From Symbiodinium natans (Eukaryota > Sar > Dinophyceae > Suessiales > Symbiodiniaceae): DNA of 64,000 bases. The notes beneath the pieces are model-generated. The model was not told the DNA's origin, ran no database searches, and worked only from the letters and a program-made list of their open reading frames with translations. The stretch lies in the NCBI GenBank assembly GCA_905221605.1, contig CAJNDS010002223.1, forward strand, positions 197,567-261,566, given 5' to 3'. The position numbers and the translations under genes are program-made. Every line of letters begins with the position of its first letter. The stretch's first letter is position 1. Below, piece by piece: positions 22,826 to 31,566 of this stretch.

Positions 22826-22887
22826 CTGCCTACCTCAACCCCGCAACATCCCGAACCCCTCCCACCTTTCACCTAGCTCCAAGTCTC
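22826..22887 (+). repeat. Duplicated unique segment, copy 2
   Basis: See 21707-21770. Here it joins directly to a TTTAGGG array. Confidence 0.75.
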
Positions 22888-23814
22888 CTCTTGAAAGAGT
22901 TCAGGGTGTAGGGGTTAGGATTTAGGGTGTAGGGTTTAGGGTTCAGGGTTCAGGGTTTGGGGTCCAGGCTTTAGGGTTGAGGGTTGAGGGTCTAGGGTTT
23001 AGGGTTCCGGGTTTAGGGTCTGAGGTTCAGGGTCCTTTTGGAGGTGGAGAAAAGATCCGTCGAGCCCCGGATTGAATGGAGGTCGACGGTTCTGGCTTGA
23101 CACGGCCACTGGCACTTGCCCAACTCTTGAGGCTGTAGTGCTCAGAAGTGCAGAACCCCGATGCCCTGAATCCACAAGTCGCCCAACCCAAAACCCATTC
23201 GCAGGCCATATGGAGCATGCGGCACCTCGTCGCGCGAAACCAGGGCCTTACGAGAGCTGTACGGAGACGGGAGTTGAGGTTTCGGGCTCAGGTCTTCGCT
23301 GCTGAGGTCAAAAGGATTTGAAAGAGTAGCCCTAACTCGAGCTGTACAGTTTCCAGGTGCGACTAACCGGGTGGCTATGCCATGGGTAGGGCCAGGGGCT
23401 AAACGGCTAAGGATGCCGAGCGCAAGTTAACCGAACTAGCCCCCCCCCTCAGGGCCTTTACAGCCCGAAGCTCCAAATAACTTGCTGCGCCTCAAATGAC
23501 CGTAAGCCCAGATTATGTTGAGCCCTGAACTCCCAAAGGGTGTCTGCTCCTACCACCTCAGCACCTCTCGGACGGACCCCACGTGCCAGTGAACCCGGAA
23601 CGCTTTAAGCCCCCGAGCGCGGCAGATGCGGCAGCCCATGAGCGCAGTCTTGCGGCGAGTTGGAATTTGAAAGTTCTGGGGACACGAGGGGGGGGAGGGG
23701 GGGGGGCGTTTGGATGCTTTCCGATGAGCTTCGCCCTTTGGGGGGGGGGGGGGTTCTTGAGCTGACCCCATGGGATCTTTGGGATTCGAGGACTTTGGCA
23801 CTGCGTGTTTTCCC

Positions 23815-24003
23815 CGGACTTGCCTGACGCTTGAGGAGCTTGAGTTGTTGGGCTAAGGGGTGTATGTCTTCAGAAACGGCGCCAAGGGGGCCACCGCTTT
23901 CCAGGTAGAACTTAAGACCCTGGGCGTTTACAAACTGTCCTAAGTGGACTCTAGACTGAGGACTGCGACGTATGAAGCCTCCAAAACCTCGGGCCTTGAG
24001 CCC
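23815..24003 (-). CDS. Candidate long exon
   Basis: The open frame has good coding character: GFGGFIRRSPQSRVHLGQFV, then FYLESGGPLGAVSEDIHPLA and LKLLKRQASPGK. The edges are approximate. Not recognised. Confidence 0.45.
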
Positions 24004-24085
24004 GTCCGTGCCACCCACAATGTGCTGCAGCCTCGGTAGCTTCAGGGCTCTGCAGGGCTTCAGGGGCTCTGAAGTTGTTGTTCAA

Positions 24086-24175
24086 GGGTTTAGGGTTTAG
24101 GGTTTAGGGTTTAGGGTTTAGGGTTTAGGGTTTAGGGTTTAGGGTTTAGGGTTTAGGGTTTAGGGTTTAGCGTTT
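24086..24175 (+). repeat. TTTAGGG array
   Basis: About 12 units. Confidence 0.9.
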
Positions 24176-24179
24176 AGGT

Positions 24180-25770
24180 TTCAAGGTTCCAAGCTTCGGG
24201 AAAGAGGGAAAGGAGATCGAAAAAGGCTCGGAGTTCGTTGCGGGCATAAGCTTTGGCCTCGAATCCCACCGATCTCAAGCTCCAAGATCCACTCTGCGCA
24301 CAACATCCTACCATTCGGGGGTCTACATTAGGGACCTTAAGTAAGAAAGCGTCTATCTTTGAAGAACAGGAGCGCACAAGGAGGTCGAACCCAGATCGAA
24401 ACAACGGGGCGGAGCAACAAAGCGAGGACAAGAGAGAAAAGAGACAAAACCATGAGAAACATGCGGCTAGCAAAAGGGAACAACCAAAGAGTTTCCCAGA
24501 GCTTCTGTCGTTCTCATGTGTGTTCTTGCTGGTGTTCTTATTTTTCTCCATGCTATACAATCTCTTACTGGGCCTCCTTTTTGACGCCTTTGTTCGATTA
24601 CACCTGTCTTGAACTCCTGTTAGGAATTCAACATAAAACGGTCATTGCCCTCAACTCGACACACATGTTTGGTGCCATATTGGCTTAGCATGTAGGTTCA
24701 GAAGAGCACAAGTTCGTGTACATGTTTAAGTCTGGAAGCTTCTCTCCTAGGGTTCGATTACCCCAGGCGTCCCTGCCACGAACTCTGTGCAAAATCATCT
24801 GTGTACACCTTCCCAGTCCTATGTCAGTCTTACACTCGTCTGTGAGCGTCCCGAGCTGCAGGGAGGACAGCGCTCGGAGTGAGGGAGGATCCAGGCAGTC
24901 CGTCAGCACCTGCGACGTGACTCAGGTCCAGGGCTCAGCGCGGCAACTTAAGGCTTGGCAACGTCCTCCCCCAAGCAGCACACATCGCCGCATCTACGTT
25001 ACTGTTACACCTGCCAGATCGAAAGCCTGGGGCCCGCCCCAACCCCCAAGAGACCCTCGCCCTGAGCAACAGCAACTGTGGCAGCTGCGAGAAGCGGGCG
25101 CTTCTAGTTTTAGGGGGGCCCTTCACAGAATTGAGGATTAGGGGAGGGGAGGGGGGGGAGGAACGAGGCTTCGGAGGCCCAGGCTGCAGCCCTTTGACCA
25201 CATCGTAGCTTCGGACGACTTCGGACGACTCAACTTGACTTGAAAGACCTCAACAACCAATGGAACATGGAGCTTTCAGCTCACTTCTCCATGAGGCTCA
25301 AAATGGCAGGCAGTCCCTGCAACAGCGGGCTTGCTGCTTTCCAGGGAACGTGACAGAACTACTCGCCACTTCTCACAGGCATACTCGCATCTCTTGTACA
25401 CACACGATGGCGCTTGCGTGCGCGAGGGGCAAGCGTGAGCCTAAGAGCAATTGATAAACTCGACTTCAGGGACGGGCCCGCAAGCTCTCCAAGCAAGAGG
25501 CTCGAAAGCGTGTCTCAAAGCAGCTAGTTAGAGGAGAATCTGCCAGGAGTTCCCTCTCACCCTCCTCCTATGCAAGGTTCCCCTAAAACTATCACCTCTG
25601 AGTGCACTGGCGGAGCGGAAGTTCCGCTTACTGCTGGTCGGAGGACTCCTCGGGGCAGCTGGACGCTGCGCGCGTGTACGGAGTGTTGAGCTGTTGAGCT
25701 GCGGCGGAGGGGATCTGGGGTAGAAGACACCCTTCTTCGGGATCTACCAGCATTCTTGCTTGCCATGCCT
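24180..25770. other. No gene called
   Basis: Mutually antisense short frames (24174-24560 and 24253-24612) with no recognisable motif, and no long heptamer array. Probably intron or intergenic. Confidence 0.3.
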
Positions 25771-25941
25771 TTATAAAGACATAAATGAAAAAATGCGCCG
25801 GGGCACGTTCTTGCCCTTCGACTGCCAGAAGTGCTTCTTCGCAAGGTTCATGACTTCATCCAGGGGCAGAGACTTCGGACCTGGCGCAGCCGTGTCGGTT
25901 TCGACTGCGTGCGCCGGTGCACCATGTGGCATGTTTGCCAT
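25771..25941 (-). CDS. Small 56-codon frame (complete, or a first exon)
   Basis: ATG at 25941, TAA at 25771-25773. It begins MANMPHGAPAHAVETDTAAP and contains MNLAKKHFWQSKGK. Third positions are G/C-rich up to about the Arg-Arg, after which the sequence becomes A/T-rich, so the real exon may end near 25795. A CCCTAAA array lies just upstream at 25961-25996. Not recognised. Confidence 0.5.
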   Translation of the reverse strand: MANMPHGAPAHAVETDTAAPGPKSLPLDEVMNLAKKHFWQSKGKNVPRRIFSFMSL

Positions 25942-26404
25942 GTTGACAAAACTCTGCTGCCCTAAACCCTAAACCCTAAACCCTAAACCCTAAACCACGT
26001 CCTCTCTCGAATTCTTGCTTTGGGCGCTTTGATGGTTTTTTTGGGCGGGGGCCTTTTCGAGGAAATGGGCGCAAGCTTTACGGGGGCAGATACTCTGAAG
26101 ACGCCTTGTTGGGCCTTGAGCCCCGAAACTCACCCGACGTCGGGACTCAGAGATCCAGGTTTCAGGGGTCAGAACACAGGTTTCCGGGAGTCAACCAAAA
26201 ACAGGGTCGAGCATGGGGATGTGGTTGGAAAAACAAGGGGTTGGGTGTCAAAAAAAGCAGGTGGGAGGCCCGTCCGAGGCAACAAGGGACAGAGGATCGA
26301 AAAAAACAGGGGCCCTGTTCGGGCAACTTGGAAACAGGCGCCTTGAAACGAAGGGGCCCGACCCAAAAAGCCCGAAAAAGGAGACCACCCGTGCAGGTTC
26401 GTCT

Positions 26405-26843
26405 GGGGGTTGAGGGTTGAGGGTTGAGGGTTTAGGGTTTGGGGTTTGGGGTTTAGGGTTTAGGGTTTAGGGTTTAGGGTTTAGGGTTTAGGGTTTAGGG
26501 TTCAGGGTTACTTTGGAGCTCAGGCTGGAGCGGGGCACGGAGTGCCTCGTGCTCAGGGCCCAAGGCACCACAAAGCCTCGAGCCCTTCAAGGATCCTAAA
26601 GCACTTCTTCAAAGCAGGGTTTAGGGTTTAGGGTTTAGGGTTTAGGGTTTAGGGTTTAGGGTTTAGGGTTTAGGGTTTAGGGTTTAGGGTTTAGGGTTTA
26701 GGGTTTAGGTTTTATGGTTTTGGGTTTAGGGTTTAGGGTTTAGGGTTTAGGGTTTAGGGTTTAGGGTTTAGGGTTTAGGGTTTAGGGTTTAGGGTTTAGG
26801 GTTTAGGGTTTAGGGTTTAGGGTTTAGGGTTTAGGGTTTAGGG
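26405..26843 (+). repeat. Two TTTAGGG arrays
   Basis: 26405-26510 (opening GGGTTGA) and 26617-26843, about 32 units. Confidence 0.9.
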
Positions 26844-26875
26844 AGAGAATGGCCGCAGACTGCATGTCCCCCTGG

Positions 26876-26951
26876 TTCTTAGTAGGGAATGAGGGAGTGA
26901 AGGTATTATGGGCACATGTAGGGCCCTCATTCCCTCATTCCCGACTAAGAA
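26876..26951. mobile_element. MITE-like inverted repeat
   Basis: Arms of about 28 bp (TTCTTAGTAGGGAATGAGGG type) at 26876-26903 and 26924-26951 with about three mismatches. Confidence 0.75.
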
Positions 26952-27029
26952 GCCGCCAGATGTGTCTGCGTGGTTTGAGACAGGGCTCCAGGGCACAGAG
27001 GGTTTAGGGGTTAGGGTTTAGGGTTTAGG

Positions 27030-28250
27030 GTTTCTGAGGTTCGGGGCTGGGCAATAGAGAGAATAACCGAAGATTTACGCTCTGAACCCCAGAATCCCAA
27101 AGTCACGGAGGATCAAGACAACTACGTGCTGAACAACGCAAAACAGGTCTGGGTCCCCTGGCGCTCGATAGGAAGACCGATGGCACGGGACCAAATGTAC
27201 TGTGCCATCACACCAAGCCTTGTGGATGCTGGGGGATTCGACTATGTTGAGGTGCCAGCTTTTGGGGAATTGGCCACATGTTTTTGGAAAATATTTACAT
27301 TCTACACATGTTTATACATACATGTGTACAGATGTATCGAACTGTAGACTGTAATAAGTGGGGCGCGCGCCGAGGGGGAACCTCGGGATGTTCGTAGGAA
27401 AACCTTCGCTTCCTCGATTTTCATAAGATTTCAGGGACCCATACAACCTGTGCGTTGCATAGGGAACTTCTCTTTCCTCTATATTTTTATAAGTGAACGG
27501 ATAATATGCTTGAAAAGATCATCTGCATTACCTCTGTGCTTGAAAAACATAGCTCCTGTTCATATGTACCTTACACCTCTTTGTCCTCCATATATCTTAA
27601 CCGGACAGATCCCACATGCTCATACGAAACGTCCATCTCCCCGAAGCTGAAAAGAGTACACATAAACGCCTCTAAGTCCTCGATATAGTTGACTGGAAAC
27701 GCCTAAGTATGTTTCCTTTATATGTTTACAGTAGAGGAAAACTTCTATCTCTTCTCAGGTGCAACTGCAAGGCTCAAGACAAAGCTAACCCCACCACAAC
27801 CCAGCGCCATCAAACCCACCACTGCAACAGCTCAGCGAAGATCCGACACCCGAAGGGATAAACTCAGAGGACACAGCCCAAGCCACGTCCGACTACTTCA
27901 CAAGGCTCACCTCAGGTATCTCAAAGATCTACCAGGGAATCTACCTACTAGCCCTCTCTCCATAGGTTTCAGGGCTGAGACGGACGTGACTATGCCCTCT
28001 GGGAAAATTTGAGCAGGTGCCCATGCTCCTGCTTCTGCAAAATTTTCAAGATACTTCAAAAATATGCTGTGCGGCATCAGAGTGTGGCTGTCACAATGAT
28101 GGCAGTTTCCACAACGTCGAGCTACCATATCCATCATGATTTGCCATCCCCAAACCCTAAACCCTAAACCCTAAACCCTCAACCCTATCGAAAACAACTT
28201 CTGAATTGTGGAAACTCGAGAATGAGCTTCTGCAAGCTCCTCCAAGGCAA
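27030..28250. other. Degenerate interspersed repeat and a possible Cys/His-rich exon
   Basis: 27397-27760 has about five degenerate copies of a unit around GGAAACCTCTAAGTCCTCGA. At about 28018-28137 (minus) a frame reads MVARRCGNCHHCDSH, which could be a zinc-binding exon of the gene downstream of the TIR-like gene. Weak evidence. Confidence 0.3.
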
Positions 28251-28256
28251 CGAGAC

Positions 28257-30739
28257 CTACACTGAGAGGAAATCATCGGCCACGTAAACGTCCTTTGAAG
28301 TGGAGCCCGGCTCTTCCGTGCTCTGGTGGAGCTTTCCGAGCGTTCCGCTCCAGCTGTGCGCTTCGCTTAAAGAGGGCTTCGGGAATAAACCCTGTTGCCC
28401 TGGCTGCACAAGACTCCAGAAGAATGATGAGAGTTTCGCCTTAGGTGGCTTTAAAAGACAAATTGCCAGCAGCAGGAAGAAGGTGAAGGGCAGTGCGTTC
28501 AAAGGGCTCCAGTCATCCTCAGTCAGGTCCAGCGCAAGTGAGATGACGACGAAGACGAGCGCAGTGCCCAGGATGGCAATGGACGCAGAGGCAAGTGCCC
28601 GTACAATCCTAGGGCAACATTTCCAGCGCGACATCCATTTCCATAGCCGCATGGACACGAAGAGCAGCACTAGGATGGATGGCAGCCCCTTCGCCCAGTC
28701 AATCATCTCTGCCAACGCGTACAAGAACCGCAAGAGATCGTCATAGTGCTCATATTCCGGCCTGCGGCCAAGGTTCCCAACTTGGGAAATGAGATGGAGT
28801 CTTGGCGCAAGCCACGGAATGTCCCAAGCCCAGACCATGTAGATGAAGAGGTCAAGAGGAATCAAACTGCTGTTGAGGCGCTGTTCTGAAATTCTATCAG
28901 ACAGCTGACTCCTGACCGCACCATCAAAGACATCTAGGCCGGACGTGCTTCCTGCTGAGATCTCGTGGGATATGGATGATATGGTACGTCTGACCTCTTG
29001 GTCATCATATGCATCACTCACCGCCTGGTACACAACTTCCCTGTCACACATGATCCTTTTGCCAGTTCTGGGATGTCTGTGCTTGAAGAAGCAACAAGAA
29101 CATTGGCTGTCTGCAATGCTGAACTGTTGTAACTGCTTTGGCAGCTTCTCCAAGTCTTGGACCAAGCCCATTCCCAAGTAGCTCTGCATCACGAAGATGA
29201 CCGGAACCAACAGAAGCATTAGGCCGAGCCTCACAAGCAGCCTCAGGCCGCTGTCGTCCCAACCGGCGGTGGCAGCTTCCACCACGGTGAGCTGCAATCG
29301 CACACAAAGCCATGCTGCGCTGAAGAGGCAAAGGATCACCGGCATGGTGACGGGTACCAGCTTGATCTTCCGCAGGCGCTCGGGCCGGCGGAGGAACATG
29401 GCAATCTCGTAGGTGCACCAAAGCCTCAGGGGCTGAGCACCCTAACCCAAAAAATGGTCAACCTTTTCACTTCTGGCAGCTGAGTACCCAAACCCAAAAA
29501 AAGGTTAACCTTTTCACTTACAATAGGAGTATATAAGCCCCAAAAGGCTAAAGGTGACCGACTCAGCTGCTAAGAAGCCGAGTGAAGTATCTGGGCGACC
29601 AAATCACGGTAAGCTCCTTCGCGCACTCCAAGTTGTTTCCCAGGCCCATGATGCCTCGCGTCTTCAGCTTGTCATTGTGCTGAGGAATACACAAGATGTC
29701 CAGGAAGACGTTCTTAGGGCCCAGAAGAAGGGCTCGGACACGCTGCCAGAAGCAAAGGAGTAGCAGGAAGGACAGGTGCGGGATGATGGCTACCCACCTT
29801 CCTTCCGGAAGGATCTCAAATGCCTGGGGGTTTAGGGTTTAGGGTTTAGGGTTTAGGGTTTAGGGTTCAGGGCTTAGGGTTTAGGGTTTAGGGTATAGGG
29901 TTTAGGGTTCAGGGTTCAGGGTTCAGGGTTCAGGGTTCAGGGTTCAGGGTTCAGGGTTTAGGGTTTAGGGTTTAGGGTTTAGGGTTTAGGGTTTAGGGTT
30001 TAGGGTTTAGGGTTTAGGGTTTAGGGTTTAGGGTTTAGGGTTTAGGGTTTAGGGTTTAGGGTTTAGGGTTTAGGGTTTAGGGTTTAGGGTTTAGGGTATA
30101 GTGTTTAGGGTTTAGGGTTTAGGGTTTAGGGTTTAGGGTTTAGGGTTTAGGGTTTAGGGTTTAGGGTTTAGGGTTTAGGGTTTAGGGTTTAGGGTTTAGG
30201 GTTTAGGGTTTAGGGCTTAGGGTTTAGGGTTTAGGGTTTCCGGTTTAGGGTTTAGGGTTTAGGGTTTAGGGTTTAGGGTTTAGGGTTTAGGGTTTAGGGT
30301 TTAGGGTTTAGGGTTTAGGGTTTAGGGTTTAGGGCCTGGAGCATTCCCAGGATGACAGACAAGAGCAGGGTGGTCCAGAATGCGGCGGGTGCATTGAAGA
30401 CGATCATCAAGGAGAGCACTTTCATCCAGCGCGGAGTTCCCCAATCGTGGCTGAGAAAGTGGTCGTAGGAACTGACTCGCCGTACCTATACTCCCCTTAG
30501 AACCTTAATAAACAAAATCATATTCTAAATACCCTCTTAAGTTTTACATGAACAAAAACTAAACAAATAAATCCCAAGGGGGATATAGGTACCTGAGCTG
30601 TGGTCGACGCGTCCACTGTGGCGCTCGAGGAGGCGAAGTGCTTGCCGAAGCCGCGGAGGCAAACGTGAAGTGGTACTCCATGGGGTTCCAATGGTGCCAG
30701 CTCCGTCGAACTGCTTTCTAAAGATCCCGGTGACTCCAT
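28257..30739 (-). CDS. TIR-like multi-pass membrane protein, four exons
   Basis: Exons 30593-30739, 30336-30485, 29579-29823 and 28257-29424 join into 570 codons (569 residues plus TAG). Exon 1 starts at the first ATG after an in-frame TAG. TIR-like boxes occur in order: YDHFLSHDW (residues about 56-64), VFLDILCIPQ (about 137-146) and YFTRLWCTYEIA (about 177-188). The last box is created by splicing CG|GCTTTGG. Unusually, two hydrophobic segments separate box 1 from box 2, and about six more follow, so a location in a membrane is likely. The WC..E pattern and the box order fit TIR folds; function is unknown. Donors are GT, GC and GC, and acceptors are AG|G. Intron 2 (29824-30335) is almost pure CCCTAAA on the sense strand. 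Intron 1 is introner-like. I am confident of the gene model and less so of the family name. Confidence 0.85.
29425..29578 (-). repeat. Tandem duplication inside intron 3 of the TIR-like gene
   Basis: The intron contains two imperfect copies of a unit of about 47 nt at about 29432-29478 and 29481-29526. Both share the core AACCTTTTCACTT (plus strand) and begin CTGAG. The intron uses a GC donor, and GGCTT occurs at both junctions. Confidence 0.6.
29826..30334 (+). repeat. TTTAGGG array forming intron 2 of the TIR-like gene
   Basis: About 70 heptamers fill the intron nearly end to end. On the sense strand it reads GC-CCTAAA...CCCCCAG. CCAGGC occurs at both exon junctions. Confidence 0.95.
30486..30592 (-). 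mobile_element. Introner-like intron with terminal inverted repeats
   Basis: Intron 1 of the TIR-like gene is 107 nt. Its ends are inverted repeats (GTACCTATATCCCCCTT against GTACCTATACTCCCCTT, 15 of 17 matching). AGGTAC occurs at both exon junctions, as a target duplication would leave. Splicing is GT-AG. The interior is A/T-rich with no reading frame. This matches the known architecture of introners, transposable elements that become introns. Confidence 0.7.
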
Positions 30740-30827
30740 GGCGCTTCTTTGCTACTGCTGGCCTGGATGTCAGGGTCTAGGGTTTAGGGCGCGAGGCAGG
30801 GCCTGAGACTTAAGCCTCTTTGGGTCT

Positions 30828-30945
30828 TATTATTATTATTATTATCATTATTCATATTATTATTATATTACAATTTCTAGTATTACTACTACTTTTATTA
30901 TTATTACTATTATTATTACTATTATTATTACTATGTTTACCGTTG
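30828..30945 (+). repeat. TTA/ATT trinucleotide tract
   Basis: A/T-rich tract in the short interval between the possible citrate synthase end and the TIR-like gene. It may hold 3' end or promoter signals, none recognised. Confidence 0.8.
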
Positions 30946-30955
30946 TCCTTATTAC

Positions 30956-31183
30956 TTAGGGCCTGGACTTTGCGATCGACTGCTTAAGGTCTTGGAGCTC
31001 GCGCCGAGGGAACTTGGATTTCAGGAGCCGCTGCGACCTTCGCATGAAAACTTGAGCCCAAAGTGGCGTGTGTCTTGGGTTGCCCTAAACCCTAAACCCT
31101 AAACCCTAAACCCTAAACCCTAAACCCTAACCCCCCTTGGAATACCGCAAGGATCCGCAAGGCTAAAGTTGCCTAGGACATAC
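30956..31183 (-). CDS. Candidate 3' exons of citrate synthase
   Basis: After VVFAVSR about 35-45 residues are still expected. An AG|G acceptor at 31183 opens the frame YVLGNFSLA (31183 to about 31160), which closes the split Arg codon of exon 27. A further open stretch from about 31060 runs to a TAA at 30956-30958 and reads LWAQVFMRRSQRLLKSKF and onward. The family motif (P-L-E-R-P-K-S) is not clearly present, so this may not be the true end. A 49-nt CCCTAAA array lies between the two pieces. Treat both pieces as tentative. Confidence 0.35.
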
Positions 31184-31460
31184 CTGCAGCTCAGTAGAAA
31201 GCCGTCTGGGTTCCTTTAGATGTTTTATGGGCGCGTGTACTTCTCACGAACCTCAGTTCTTCTAAAGCTTACTGGGTAAAGCCTTTATGTCACATCCAAT
31301 TCTAGCAACGAGTAGATGCCAATCTATTTAGATTCCTGTCGGTGTTTATTCTTATCGAGTCTCACAAACCGACATTTCTTCTATACTTTATTTGGAAAAC
31401 CTCTATGTCCTCCTTCTTTTGTGTGGTCTCAGAGCACAGCGGGGATTTGAATGGGGAACC

Positions 31461-31530
31461 CCCTAAACCCTAAACCCTAAACCCCAAACCCTAAACCCTA
31501 AACCCTAAACCCTAAACCCTAAACCCTAAA
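31461..31530 (-). repeat. CCCTAAA array after citrate synthase exon 27
   Basis: Ten units in the following intron, near its donor. A further CCCTAAA array lies at 31082-31130. Confidence 0.9.
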
Positions 31531-31566
31531 CGAGAAGGAAAGCCCTACCAAGTGCCGGGAGACGTC

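Noticed and set aside
28300-29412. Plus-strand frames across the TIR-like gene
   Set aside because: Shadows of the spliced minus-strand gene.
31051-31066. Second spliced-leader relic (CCACTTTGGGCTCAAG on the minus strand)
   Set aside because: It needs one substitution and one inserted G relative to the leader and falls within a possible coding end, so chance is likely. A similar weak match lies near 4991.
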